64,000 bases of DNA from Oscillospiraceae bacterium (GCA_017829075.1 JAGAJA010000088.1:38369-102368); one strand, 5' to 3'. Numbered from the stretch's first letter, positions 54,510 to 63,667 are shown. Program-made: numbers and translations. The notes: generated from the letters alone by a model not told the origin.

Positions 54510-54553
54510 ATCGACCCGCCGGGAGCGTATCAGCTACGGCGGGTCGATTTTTG
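54510..54553. terminator. Terminator after the second exporter pair
   Basis: ATCGACCCGCCG pairs with CGGCGGGTCGAT around a 15-nt loop, followed by TTTTTG on the plus strand. On the minus strand it may also close the anti-sigma gene. Confidence 0.85.
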
Positions 54554-54572
54554 TATATTGTCTATTTTAATG

Positions 54573-55898
54573 CTACCCTTGAAGATAGATGTATTCCACT
54601 TTCCAGCCGCTGTCGGTTTTCCGAAGTCCAATATCAAGATAGAAAAGCATATCTCTGTCTAAAAGTGCGAATTTATACACAGCAGGGTAAACTTTGCCGG
54701 TTTCGAATGCCGCAATGGAATCATCAATCAGCGTCAGGTCCGAATAATCAAGCTTGCCAAAAAGGTTTTCGCTGTTCTCTGAAAGTCCTGTGTCATATTC
54801 GGGGTCAACCAGATATTCCGATAGCTGCTCCTTGTCATTGCGTAGGTATTCTTCTGCCGCATTTGTTGCGGTTTTCTGAAAACTGATCCCGTCCTCCGTA
54901 GATAGCAGATTGCTGTTTATATTTACGAATTGTACTGTCCGCGTCCATTCGCCGCCGATTTTTTTGATCGTGTAGGTTACGCTGACTTCCTTTTCCGTAG
55001 CCGTTATATTTCCGACAGTTGTTCTAAATACAAGCTTGTCTGGCGCTTCGGAAACAAGATAAACGGGATAAAGATGATACCAATCGTCATGAAGAAGCCT
55101 TTCGCCGCTGTCTTTGTCGTTATACTCAATAAACAGCAGCATATCCATATCAATGCCGTAATCACGGGATAATTCGCGGAGCCTGTAAACGCTCAGAAGG
55201 CTTTTTTCGGGAGCATTTATCGGCTCCGCTGTTTTTCTGTAAACGGCAGGCTTGTGAGGTAAATCTTCAATATCATACAGCCAGCTGCCGCCAAACGATT
55301 CATTATCTGCGCTTTCGGGCGGGATGGAATTCATCATCTGCCGGTACTCTACATACGGCTCGTGATACATGGTTTCCGGTGAATTGATATCCAGCCAGAA
55401 CAGCTCGCATTCGCCGCTCCCCTGAATAACAAAAGCGAGTACATTCTCACTGATGATATAAAAATTATCAAAGCGAAAAGCGTTGGTTTTACAAAAATAC
55501 GCTTGTTCGGTATCGTCAATGACCATTTTCTCCGAGAAGGTACTATCCGAGGTTTCCCAAGTTCCGAAAAAGTATTTTCTGAAAAGCTCATAGTCATTGG
55601 ATATCTCCCAAATGTTAATGTCAATGTAGTACTTGCCCTGCCCGAAACCAATAAAGCCCAAGAGGTCAAGCGGTTCGTATTTTGTATTATCGGGCAGCGT
55701 CAGATTATTGCCGGGTGTGCTGCTTTCTATGAGGTCTACTCCCTTTGACGGAAAGAATGCCGAGGTGAGCGCGAAAACTCCCGCAATCGCTCCAACGCCT
55801 GCGGCTGCGCCGACAGCAGCAAAGAGGATGTGTCTTCTGCGGAGTATCTTTTTCTGCCTTTTAAGCACATTCTGCGCCATCTCATGACTAGTTTTCAT
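54573..55898 (-). CDS. Membrane protein, probable anti-sigma partner
   Basis: A 441-residue protein. The N-terminal cytoplasmic part (1-~23; KRQKKILRRR) precedes one membrane helix (about 24-46) and a large extracytoplasmic domain. The start overlaps the end of the ECF sigma gene (55888-55898) and its order after the sigma factor is the usual sigma/anti-sigma layout, but no zinc-finger anti-sigma motif is seen and the sequence is otherwise unknown to me. A GGAGGAGGG site in the sigma gene's end selects ATG 55898 over a TTG two codons upstream. It could instead be a target lipoprotein-like sensor. Confidence 0.6.
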   Translation of the reverse strand: MKTSHEMAQNVLKRQKKILRRRHILFAAVGAAAGVGAIAGVFALTSAFFPSKGVDLIESSTPGNNLTLPDNTKYEPLDLLGFIGFGQGKYYIDINIWEISNDYELFRKYFFGTWETSDSTFSEKMVIDDTEQAYFCKTNAFRFDNFYIISENVLAFVIQGSGECELFWLDINSPETMYHEPYVEYRQMMNSIPPESADNESFGGSWLYDIEDLPHKPAVYRKTAEPINAPEKSLLSVYRLRELSRDYGIDMDMLLFIEYNDKDSGERLLHDDWYHLYPVYLVSEAPDKLVFRTTVGNITATEKEVSVTYTIKKIGGEWTRTVQFVNINSNLLSTEDGISFQKTATNAAEEYLRNDKEQLSEYLVDPEYDTGLSENSENLFGKLDYSDLTLIDDSIAAFETGKVYPAVYKFALLDRDMLFYLDIGLRKTDSGWKVEYIYLQG

Positions 55899-56445
55899 AC
55901 TCAAAGCCCTCCTCCTGCAAAATTGATTTCAGCTTTTGCCTTGCTCTGAACAGAATATTGTTGCCCTGTCGCTGTGTTTTTCTGATAACTCCCGCTGCCT
56001 GCGCGATATTCATGTCCTCAAAATAAACCAGATATACCATTTCACGCTGATTTATAGGCAGACTTTCTATTGCAGAATAAAGCGCGCGATATCGCTCCTG
56101 CCTTAACAGCCGCTGTTCAGGGCAGTCCAATACCTGTACATTTTCAGCCTGCTCCAGCGGTACACATTTCCGGAAAGCCGCACTGCGCAGATAATTAAGC
56201 GCCTTGTTCCGGGCTATGGTGTACAGCCATGTCCTGAATCGGGCATCCTCGGTGAATTTCGGCTTTTTTACCGCAAGAGTAACAAAGGTGTCCTCGGTCA
56301 GCTCTTCGGCTATGTCAGCACATCTGACATACTGCATTAGAAAGAAGATCAAGCTGTCCTTGTACAATTCAATGACCTGTTCCAGCCCAAAGTCGTCGCC
56401 GGAAAGAAATCGTTTGTAGGCTTCTGTTCCCCCGTCCAATATCAC
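55888..56445 (-). CDS. ECF-type RNA polymerase sigma factor
   Basis: A 185-residue sigma-70-family factor of the extracytoplasmic function group. Region 2 includes ADIAEELTEDTFV and FRTWLYTIARNKALNYLR (about 78-95), the -10 recognition part. Region 4 includes LPINQREMVYLVYFEDMNIAQAAGVI near 128-153, a helix-turn-helix for the -35. The start is either GTG 56445 or the TTG two codons later, which has better spacing to AAAGGAG. A near-inverted repeat GAAAACGG/CCGTTTC at 56491-56513 lies just upstream and could be part of its promoter. Anti-sigma gene follows with an 11-nt overlap. Confidence 0.9.
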   Translation of the reverse strand: MILDGGTEAYKRFLSGDDFGLEQVIELYKDSLIFFLMQYVRCADIAEELTEDTFVTLAVKKPKFTEDARFRTWLYTIARNKALNYLRSAAFRKCVPLEQAENVQVLDCPEQRLLRQERYRALYSAIESLPINQREMVYLVYFEDMNIAQAAGVIRKTQRQGNNILFRARQKLKSILQEEGFEYEN

Positions 56446-56675
56446 CCGCTCCTTTTCTGTATAATTACCTTTTCACTTACTTAAACACGCGAAAACGGAA
56501 AATGTACCGTTTCTTTGAAATTTCAGTTAGAATTTTTTTATATCGGAAACGTCACTTCACGTTGTGGTTCACATTCGCATAACAAAGCCGTTTCCGAAGC
56601 AAATAATTGCGGATTTTGATACGTTTTTATGATGTTATCGGAGAAACTGTTTTCACGGGGCAGGGAAGATGAGTT

Positions 56676-57521
56676 TCAGAATTCATCGGCATGGTTCATG
56701 AAGAAATCAAAGTACGCCCGAACTCCGGGCAATTCTGTCCAGCGTCTGGGTACGATGCCGTTGTCAATGTCGTACACCACAGCGTTTTCCATCGCAAGCA
56801 GAAACGGCGAGTGCGTTGAGATTATGAGTTGTGAACCAAGCTCCACCTGTGACGAAAGCATAACTGCAAGTTCCTGCTGGCGCTTGGGGGAAAGGCTGTT
56901 TTCCGGCTCGTCAAGCAGGAAAAGTCCCTCTTCGCAGAGAAGGTCGTAGAAATAGCGGATAGCTGTCTCGCCGTTGGAGTGTTCACGCTCATTTTTGCCG
57001 AGGTACTTCTGGGTGAATTTCGATTTTGTCAGCCTTTTTGCGTCATATTGCAGGTGAAGCTGGTCTGCGTCAACGGCTGTGAATTTCCCGCCATTGTACT
57101 TAGCATTCATGTACTGGGTGAAAATCTCCTCGCGCTTCTGGTCAATTCCGGCGTTCAGCGCACGGAGGTTCAGCATATAGTCAAACACATCATCGCTGGT
57201 AACTATCCTGCGGTTTTCGGGGAGAGTGCTGTCCAGCTCAAATGAGCAGCAGCTGAGGTATTCCTCAAAGAACGACGAGCGATTATATGCCGCCGAGCGC
57301 TTTGCACCTATTGCTTCGGCGATAACGTTCAGCATGGTAGTCTTTCCGGAGCCGTTGCCGCCATAGAGAATAGTCAAAGGTGCAAATTCAAGCACGATAG
57401 GCTCCATACGTCGGAGCACTCCGAAAGGGTAGTAGCTGGAGAAGCAAGGGTTTTCATTTTTCATGAAGAATTTGTCTTCATCATTGTCGGTTGGGAATGA
57501 AAATTCGGAAAGATATAACAT
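56676..57521 (-). CDS. AAA family ATPase (SMC/OLD-like, stand-alone)
   Basis: A 281-residue ABC-like ATPase of the type found in OLD and stand-alone AAA_21 proteins. It has Walker A GGNGSGKTT (about 54-62), the ABC signature region near NSLSPKRQQELA, Walker B LFLLDEPENSLSP and a Gln/His switch in IISTHSPF. It has no coiled-coil arms or Toprim nuclease, so it is shorter than OLD. Such proteins often carry a separate effector gene, but none lies beside it. Start ATG 57521 follows AAAGGAG. It stands alone between intergenic regions. Role unknown; defence is a possibility only. Confidence 0.78.
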   Translation of the reverse strand: MLYLSEFSFPTDNDEDKFFMKNENPCFSSYYPFGVLRRMEPIVLEFAPLTILYGGNGSGKTTMLNVIAEAIGAKRSAAYNRSSFFEEYLSCCSFELDSTLPENRRIVTSDDVFDYMLNLRALNAGIDQKREEIFTQYMNAKYNGGKFTAVDADQLHLQYDAKRLTKSKFTQKYLGKNEREHSNGETAIRYFYDLLCEEGLFLLDEPENSLSPKRQQELAVMLSSQVELGSQLIISTHSPFLLAMENAVVYDIDNGIVPRRWTELPGVRAYFDFFMNHADEF

Positions 57522-57647
57522 GGAAGCTCCTTTATATAGATATCAATACCGTTATTATACAACATGATCATTTTCAAGTCAATATTCAACTGTATCAAAT
57601 TTGGAGCTGATTTAGGAAACCGAAGAAATATCCCCAAAGAAAGAGAA

Positions 57648-57684
57648 CCCGTCATACAGCACACATACAGTGCCGTATGACGGG
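57648..57684 (-). terminator. Terminator of the ClpP/VirD4 genes
   Basis: CCCGTCATAC pairs with GTATGACGGG around a 17-nt loop; on the minus strand it is followed by TTCTCTTTC. Confidence 0.7.
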
Positions 57685-57721
57685 AAAAGCATTCAGCTTC
57701 GGGCATAGGCGCTTTCATGCC

Positions 57722-59062
57722 CTATTCCTTTGCGCTGGAGAGAGCCTGTTTTATTCTTTCTGTCACCGCCATATATTTTCTGGAATAGATATACGGCATG
57801 AGCGAGTATTCGTCAAGGTCTACCGACCGGGAGTGCACCGGCTTTTCACCGCGCCTGAAAAGCCAGTTAGTTCCTACGGGCATATCGAGTATATCTGGAA
57901 GAGGTCTGTTGGCGCGTTTTGCGATTATTTCCGCCGTGTCCACATCATTTCCGCCCATATAGATAAGCGTGTCGCAGTTGTCCATTATCGTGTGAGCGCT
58001 GCTGCCATATCCCTTTACAAGCTGTGATTCCGATTGCAGGATAATGGTAGCTGAAATGTTCCTTGAGCGGATATTTGAGATAATGTTCTCAAATCCCTCT
58101 ATCCGGCAGTTGGTTCCGAAATCGTCCAGCATGAAGCGGACAGGCACGGGCAGTCTGCTGTCTTCACATTCTTCATCAGCAAACGTGCAAAGCATATTCA
58201 TAGCCTGACTGTAAAACGTGTTGACAAGAATATCCCTTGAGCGGTCTGTATCGCTTACTTCGATGAATACTGCTGTTTTTTTCTGACCTATTCTGTGGAA
58301 ATCAATAGTCGGCTTTGTCATCATTTCCTGTATATCAGGAGTATCGAGCGCGCCGATATTGCTCTGGATAGTGACAAGTATAGTCATCATGGTTTTGACT
58401 GGAGTCATTCGGAATTTCAGGTACTGCTGGTAGCTCCATGGTTCACGTCCGCATTCCGCTTTGTATACGGTTACCAGACTGTCCATATCCCTGTCGAAAA
58501 GGCACTTCCTGCCGTCAGTGATCTGGTCTGCATCAATGCGCGTGAGCAGTCTGCCTATCTCGCCGAATGTCATCTTTTCAGCGGGATACTCCGAGTCAAC
58601 CATAAACGCTATCACAGCTGAGAGCAGAAGCTCGCCGCTCTTGTCCCAGAACGGATCGGCAGTGGTAGATTCCTTTTTGCCGGCGTAGGTCAGATAATGC
58701 GCAAGCTTCCTTATCTCATCGGGGGTCTTGACGTAGCAGAGCGGATTGTATCCGTCTGACTTTTCGGGGTGAATGAAATTCAGATGAATGATATCATAAC
58801 CGAGGTGCTTCATATAAGCGCCGTACTTGTTCATCAGGTTTCCCTTGGGGTCGGACACAATGTAGCTTCCCACTCCGGCAAGAAGATTTGGAGTTAAGAC
58901 GCTTCTTGTCTTGCCGCCGCCCGATGTTGCCATTGCGATAACGTTATTGTTGAGCCTTGTCTTGATGCCGTCCATGCTAACGACCTCGCCGTTGGGCAGG
59001 ATCATTCCCTCACTTTGTCTTGCAAGCATGATATTGTTTTCAAATCCTGTCGGATTTCTCAT
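57722..59062 (-). CDS. VirD4-like conjugal transfer ATPase, short and without membrane helices
   Basis: A 446-residue relative of the VirD4/TraG coupling proteins of Firmicute conjugative elements (the CD1115-like group). The Walker A is ATSGGGKTRS (45-54), Walker B FMLDDFGTN and YNPLCYV is a group signature. Full coupling proteins have N-terminal membrane helices and are usually longer; these are missing, and no relaxase, VirB4/VirB6 or integrase lies nearby. It follows clpP by one base. It may therefore serve the ClpP-like protease as an ATP-driven pump or unfoldase, or be a relic. ATG 59062 follows GGAGGG. Confidence 0.82.
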   Translation of the reverse strand: MRNPTGFENNIMLARQSEGMILPNGEVVSMDGIKTRLNNNVIAMATSGGGKTRSVLTPNLLAGVGSYIVSDPKGNLMNKYGAYMKHLGYDIIHLNFIHPEKSDGYNPLCYVKTPDEIRKLAHYLTYAGKKESTTADPFWDKSGELLLSAVIAFMVDSEYPAEKMTFGEIGRLLTRIDADQITDGRKCLFDRDMDSLVTVYKAECGREPWSYQQYLKFRMTPVKTMMTILVTIQSNIGALDTPDIQEMMTKPTIDFHRIGQKKTAVFIEVSDTDRSRDILVNTFYSQAMNMLCTFADEECEDSRLPVPVRFMLDDFGTNCRIEGFENIISNIRSRNISATIILQSESQLVKGYGSSAHTIMDNCDTLIYMGGNDVDTAEIIAKRANRPLPDILDMPVGTNWLFRRGEKPVHSRSVDLDEYSLMPYIYSRKYMAVTERIKQALSSAKE

Positions 59063-59063
59063 A

Positions 59064-59675
59064 TTAATGTCCCTCCTTGAAAATACTTCTGACCTCATCG
59101 CATATTCCGAATTTTACCGCCTCTTCTGCGTCCATGAAATTGTCGAAAGAGGTAGCCCGGTTTATTTCCTCGATCTTTCTGCCTGTGTGCTTTGCCAGTA
59201 TTCCGTTTACCAGCTCCCTGACCCTGAGAATGCCCTGCGCTTTCTTTTCGATCGTGGTTGCTGAACCTCCGAAGCTGTCAAGAATAAGCGGCTCATGTAT
59301 CATCACCTGAGAATGGGGGAGTATGAAACGATGACCCTTTCTTCCGCCTGCAAGAAGGAGAGCAGCCATACTTGCCGCAATTCCCGTGCAGTAAATGTCT
59401 ATCCCATATGGATAAGCCTGAATGATATCGTACATCAGAAGTCCGGATCTAAGCTCGCCGCCGGCGCTGTTTATATAGAGCCTGACGCTGCTTTCCTGCG
59501 ATTCCATGACTTTCATGAGCGAAGCAAAGCGCACCGCCGATTCATAATTTATTTCCCCGGTAATAAAGATGTCTCCGTTTCCCGAATTGATGGAGAAGGC
59601 GCTGTATTCGCTCATTCCTCCTGATTGTCTTAGTGTAACGTTTTCTGTGATGCCGCATATTGAATTGTCTGCCAT
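59064..59675 (-). CDS. ClpP-like serine protease
   Basis: A 203-residue ClpP-fold protease. The Ser (102) in GIAASMAA, His (127) in MIHEP and Asp (178) in SFDNFMDA make up the catalytic triad, so it should be active. It is not the housekeeping ClpP by context, since no clpX is nearby; such extra ClpPs often belong to phages or transposons. It needs an ATPase partner to feed substrates. It is co-transcribed with the VirD4-like gene. ATG 59675 follows AGGAGG; promoter at 59711-59739. Confidence 0.88.
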   Translation of the reverse strand: MADNSICGITENVTLRQSGGMSEYSAFSINSGNGDIFITGEINYESAVRFASLMKVMESQESSVRLYINSAGGELRSGLLMYDIIQAYPYGIDIYCTGIAASMAALLLAGGRKGHRFILPHSQVMIHEPLILDSFGGSATTIEKKAQGILRVRELVNGILAKHTGRKIEEINRATSFDNFMDAEEAVKFGICDEVRSIFKEGH

Positions 59676-59710
59676 AGCTTTTACCTCCTGTGATCTCGGT
59701 TTGTGTCTTT

Positions 59711-59739
59711 ATTATAGCCGTTTCCCATACCTTGTTCAA
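59711..59739 (-). promoter_or_regulatory. Promoter of the clpP-like/virD4-like pair
   Basis: Minus strand TTGAAC (59739-59734), 17-bp spacer, TATAAT (59716-59711). The -35 lies 11 bp from the dyad at 59750. Confidence 0.8.
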
Positions 59740-59749
59740 TTCTCTTTTG

Positions 59750-59768
59750 GGTATATTCGGATTATACC
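59750..59768. promoter_or_regulatory. 19-bp dyad between divergent promoters
   Basis: GGTATATTCGGATTATACC is an imperfect inverted repeat placed between the two outward-facing promoters (59711-59739 and 59788-59816). It is the natural operator candidate for the adjacent HTH protein. Confidence 0.6.
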
Positions 59769-59787
59769 GAAAAATGTATATAAAGGG

Positions 59788-59816
59788 TTGAACTGCCGCA
59801 TGATCTGTGGTATAAT
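59788..59816 (+). promoter_or_regulatory. Promoter of the HTH gene
   Basis: TTGAAC at 59788-59793, 17-bp spacer, TATAAT at 59811-59816 with TG at 59808-59809. It uses the same -35 hexamer as the divergent promoter. Confidence 0.8.
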
Positions 59817-59840
59817 TGTTATAAAGAAAGGGTGAATGAC

Positions 59841-61211
59841 ATGAGATCACATTTTGATCCTGCTATGATCTGTATAAGAGAAATGCTTCAGGCGTGCGCG
59901 ACCTTCAGCGAAATCGCTCAGGCTGTAAAGGCTGACGAATATGAGATCATGCTTGCCTATTTCGACCAGAAAAGCATAAGCGCCTCTCTGTCCCATAGGA
60001 TCATGGACTTTTACAGCGAATACTTCAAAGCATTTAACAGGCTGAATAATGTACAGCTTATCGAGAAATACACAAGCTGGCTGAATAACAGCTATGACAG
60101 CCTAAAATTCACATGGAACGATATGGCGAAAAGCGCCGGGATAAGCAAGACCCTGCTCAAGCAGTATTATAACGGCATATCCTCTCCGCTCACTGCAAGA
60201 AATGCGAAAAAGAGCAATATCCATGCACGCATTTGTGATTATCTGATGTCGCTTTACACCTGCGACATCGACACGGATCATGATACAAACAGCAGGTATA
60301 AATTTATACGTCTGCCAAATAAAATGTTCGGCAGTTTTCTCCGTGAGCTTCTGAATGCGTTTTCATACACGATGAACCAGTCGCAGCTTGCCGAACGGAT
60401 AGGACTTTCTCAGGGAAAGATCAGCCGTATCGTAAATGGAAGCTACATCATCACTACGCAGAAGCAGTATGAAATACTGATAATCTTTGATCAGCTTTGC
60501 GGGGAACATTATGAGGTATACTCGCCGCTTTATCAGATCGCGTCGAGGCTGAAAAAATATCTGTTTATTGAGGACTATTCAGAAGCCTGCTGTTTTAACC
60601 CCATATCCGAGAGCTATATGAATATCGAACAGGAGATCCTTGAAGAAAAGCTGGAGGAAACCAGAGAAAGCAGACTGCTGATATGTCGTTTTTTGCAGTA
60701 TCCCAGCAATGTTCAGGCAATTATCCTGCAATGCAGGAACATATTCAGCAACGACATCTATGAGATATCCGCCGAGCAGTACGACCGTTTCATGCAAGTC
60801 ATAGAGATGTACAGGAACAGTCTTTCCGACCCGCAGAAAACATCAAAGCTGTTTGCGAGGCTCAACGACACACTTAACACAAGGCTGGTTTTTGACAATA
60901 CTGGAAGCGACCTGTTCGACACTATGGCGGATTACCTGAAGATCACAGCCTATACTAAAAAACACGGCGCGGTGCTTGATTCCGTCGCCGTGAAAAAGCT
61001 TGTTCCCATTGAGAAATTTTGCGATACTGAACCGGATATCTCCGGTCTTTCAAACGAAAACAATAATATTGCGAACAGATTTATACACATTTTCAGAAAA
61101 GATCTCCTGATTCCTGTGCGCTGTTTTGAGAATATGCTGCGCTTTACGGCAGAGGAATGGGAAATTTGCAGGCTTATTACATTAAGCGAATATTCCAAAT
61201 CTTTATATTGA
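59841..61211 (+). CDS. Large protein with two HTH regions, unknown function
   Basis: A 456-residue protein. HTH-like stretches lie at 87-112 (TWNDMAKSAGISKTLLKQYY) and at 178-201, an XRE-type motif NQSQLAERIGLSQGKISRI. The rest is helical and acidic with no enzyme motif or membrane segment, and I do not recognise it. It is read divergently from the protease pair and is the likely regulator of both through the dyad between them. ATG 59841 is preferred over GTG 59832 because AAAGGG lies 9 nt upstream. It is the only gene before a strong terminator (61234). Confidence 0.7.
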   Translation: MRSHFDPAMICIREMLQACATFSEIAQAVKADEYEIMLAYFDQKSISASLSHRIMDFYSEYFKAFNRLNNVQLIEKYTSWLNNSYDSLKFTWNDMAKSAGISKTLLKQYYNGISSPLTARNAKKSNIHARICDYLMSLYTCDIDTDHDTNSRYKFIRLPNKMFGSFLRELLNAFSYTMNQSQLAERIGLSQGKISRIVNGSYIITTQKQYEILIIFDQLCGEHYEVYSPLYQIASRLKKYLFIEDYSEACCFNPISESYMNIEQEILEEKLEETRESRLLICRFLQYPSNVQAIILQCRNIFSNDIYEISAEQYDRFMQVIEMYRNSLSDPQKTSKLFARLNDTLNTRLVFDNTGSDLFDTMADYLKITAYTKKHGAVLDSVAVKKLVPIEKFCDTEPDISGLSNENNNIANRFIHIFRKDLLIPVRCFENMLRFTAEEWEICRLITLSEYSKSLY

Positions 61212-61233
61212 GCTGTTACATAAATATATAGAA

Positions 61234-61275
61234 CAAGCTGCGGATACATTTCCTGTATTCGCAGCTTGCTTTTTA
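61234..61275 (+). terminator. Terminator of the HTH gene
   Basis: CAAGCTGCGGATACA pairs with TGTATTCGCAGCTTG (one G-T pair), followed by CTTTTT. Confidence 0.9.
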
Positions 61276-61397
61276 TGAGATTATATAATGGTTTTGATGA
61301 CAGGTGGAACAATCGTCGAACAGATTGTCGGAGTAATACCTGAGCAGAAATGTTAAACAGTAATTCTATCTCCAGCGGAAAGATAATGTACACGTTA

Positions 61398-61426
61398 TTG
61401 ACAATACCTCGGTCTTGTGGTATAAT
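61398..61426 (+). promoter_or_regulatory. Promoter of the MATE exporter
   Basis: TTGACA at 61398-61403, 17-bp spacer, TATAAT at 61421-61426 preceded by TGG. The gene starts at 61481. Confidence 0.85.
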
Positions 61427-61480
61427 GCGTTAGACAGAGAAATAAAGTGCAGACGCGGTTATCCGCAGGGAGAGGGAACA

Positions 61481-62884
61481 ATGAGAGACAAGAGTATTTA
61501 TAAACGTGCATTGGCGCTGGCAGTGCCGATGATGATACAAAACGGCATCACCAACATGGTGGGGCTTATCGACAACGTAATGGTGGGCAGCCTTGAAACC
61601 GAGGCAATGACGGCGGTTTCGATAGTTGGCCAGCTTATGTTTGTGTTTAATCTGGCGGTTTTTGGAGGAATGTCCGGGCCGGGTATCTACGGCGCGCAGT
61701 ATTACGGTCAGAACAACACCGAGGGAGTCCGCAGCGTATTCCGCATGAAGATATGGACAGGACTTGTCTGCCTTGTGGGAGGGCTTGCTGCGTTCGTTTT
61801 CGGGAATGAGCTGCTTATCGGGCTGTATTTAAGTGGCGAATCCGGGACGGTAGACCCGGCGCTTACGATGAATTACGGCAAGGAATATCTTAGCATAATG
61901 CTGCTGGGAATACCGTTCTTTATAATCACGCAGATCTACGCCACAAGCCTGCGGGAAACCGGAGAAAGCGTTATCCCAATGACCGGCGGGATAATATCCG
62001 TGGTGGTGGATATTCTATTTAACTATCTGCTGATCTTCGGAAATTTCGGCTTCCCGGCGCTTGGCGTGAGGGGAGCGGCGATAGCAACTGTGATTGCCCG
62101 TGTAGTGGAAACGGCGGTCATCATTGTCTGGGCGACGCTCCAAAGAAAGCGGTTCACGTTCTTGCAGGGAGTATATCGCACTTTGAAAGTGCCTAAGGCG
62201 ATCGCGCTCCAGATAGTCAAAAAGGGAATGCCGCTGTTTCTGAATGAGTTCCTATGGGCTGGCGGAATGGCAGCGCTCACCCAGTGCTATTCCACGCTCA
62301 GCCTTGATATCGTTGCTGGACTTAACATCTCCAATATACTCTGCAATCTGATGAACGTTGTATTTGTGGCGCTTGGTTCTGCTGTGGGAATAGTTATCGG
62401 GCAGTTGCTTGGGGCTTCGGAATATGATCGGGCGAAAAAGTCCTGCTTCGGGCTGATGTGGTTCACGGGGGCTGTGAGTATGGGGCTGGCGGTTATTCTT
62501 ATCGCGGTTTCGGGGGTATTTCCTAAGCTGTACGATACCACCGAACTTATCCGCAGCTATGGTCAGAATTTCATCATAATTACGGCGCTTTTCTTCCCGA
62601 TACAGGGCTTTCTTAATGCGCTGTATTTCACGCTGCGTTCCGGCGGAAAAACAGTGGTGACGTTCCTGTTTGACAGCGTGTTCACATGGGTGGTGGCTCT
62701 TCCGCTGGCGGCGGCGCTTTGCTGGTTTACTTCACTTCCTGTGTTCGCAATCTATGCGATAGTTCAGGCGGCGGACATAATAAAGTTGATCATCGGCTGC
62801 GTGCTGATAAAAAGGGGTGTGTGGATAAGCAATCTGGTGGAGCAGACTTCCCGAGATCAGAATGTCGATGAATCTGGTATGTAA
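61481..62884 (+). CDS. MATE-family efflux transporter
   Basis: A 467-residue polytopic membrane protein, about 12 helices, with the two-fold repeat of multidrug and toxin exporters driven by Na+ or H+. The N-terminal half begins with RALALAVPMMIQNGITNMVG and carries GLIDNVMVG; family motifs such as SETGESVIP-like GESVIPM lie after helix 4 and GGKTVVTF after helix 10. Substrate and coupling ion are not readable. ATG 61481 follows AGGGAGAGGG; a longer frame from 61415 lies within the promoter and is rejected. Confidence 0.92.
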   Translation: MRDKSIYKRALALAVPMMIQNGITNMVGLIDNVMVGSLETEAMTAVSIVGQLMFVFNLAVFGGMSGPGIYGAQYYGQNNTEGVRSVFRMKIWTGLVCLVGGLAAFVFGNELLIGLYLSGESGTVDPALTMNYGKEYLSIMLLGIPFFIITQIYATSLRETGESVIPMTGGIISVVVDILFNYLLIFGNFGFPALGVRGAAIATVIARVVETAVIIVWATLQRKRFTFLQGVYRTLKVPKAIALQIVKKGMPLFLNEFLWAGGMAALTQCYSTLSLDIVAGLNISNILCNLMNVVFVALGSAVGIVIGQLLGASEYDRAKKSCFGLMWFTGAVSMGLAVILIAVSGVFPKLYDTTELIRSYGQNFIIITALFFPIQGFLNALYFTLRSGGKTVVTFLFDSVFTWVVALPLAAALCWFTSLPVFAIYAIVQAADIIKLIIGCVLIKRGVWISNLVEQTSRDQNVDESGM

Positions 62885-63025
62885 ATAAGGCACTGCTCGT
62901 TTTATGTGTTGCGTCCGATTTATTTGTTTTTCGCTTTGCTCTGAGGGAACTGTGACATTCCTCTTTCGGAGGCAAAGTCACGATCTTCATATAGAACATC
63001 ATAACGGTTGAACACAAAATTATAT

Positions 63026-63655
63026 TCATATACAATATACAGAGCCATTCTCAACTTTCAGAACATAATCACAATGGCGCTCAAGATCATTGGCATTATG
63101 GCTCGTTATAAGTATAGTTCTGCCGAGGCTGTGATACTCATTAATAATGCTGTCTGCAATCGCAATTCCCTCGGTGTCGAGAGCATTCATCGGCTCATCA
63201 AGAATCAGATAATCGGGGTTTTCCATAATCGCTTGCGCAAGACGCAGGCGCTGCTTCATACCAAGAGAATAATTTTTGTATTTGGTTTTAGCCGCAGCGT
63301 CTAATCCCACTTTTTTCAGCACATCTAAAACCTCAATCTTCCCGATTTTCTTTCGTATAGAAGCCAGAAGCATTAGATTTTCAAAGCCTGTGTAGTGCCC
63401 TATAAAGTCAGGCGAATTGATGATTACACCGCAGTTTTGGATAAAATCCCGATGCTCTCCCAGCTTCTCGCCGTCAATGATAACCTCACCGCTATCGGGC
63501 TTGGAGAAACCGCAAATCAGCTTCATCAGAACACTCTTACCACAGCCGTTTTCGCCGATTATTCCAACGCATTTTCCTGTTTCAACAGTAATGTTTACTC
63601 CGGAAAATATGCGTTTATTCTTGAATTCCTTTGAAATATTCTTTAGCTCAATCAT
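63026..63655 (-). CDS. ABC transporter ATP-binding protein
   Basis: A 209-residue ATPase subunit with Walker A GENGCGKS (about 35-42), signature YSLGMKQRLRLAQ, Walker B YLILDEPMNALD and switch His in LITSHN. The short length and the signature resemble the bacitracin/lantibiotic-immunity-type ATPases (BcrA/NatA-like group). Its membrane partner lies 12 bp upstream as a fragment broken by an insertion element, so the transporter is probably dead or relies on another permease. Expression from the original promoter is likely lost. Confidence 0.88.
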   Translation of the reverse strand: MIELKNISKEFKNKRIFSGVNITVETGKCVGIIGENGCGKSVLMKLICGFSKPDSGEVIIDGEKLGEHRDFIQNCGVIINSPDFIGHYTGFENLMLLASIRKKIGKIEVLDVLKKVGLDAAAKTKYKNYSLGMKQRLRLAQAIMENPDYLILDEPMNALDTEGIAIADSIINEYHSLGRTILITSHNANDLERHCDYVLKVENGSVYCI

Positions 63656-63667
63656 AATGAACCCCTT

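Noticed and set aside
57722..59675. A complete integrative conjugative element
   Set aside because: No relaxase, VirB4-type ATPase, integrase or attachment repeats were found around the VirD4-like gene.
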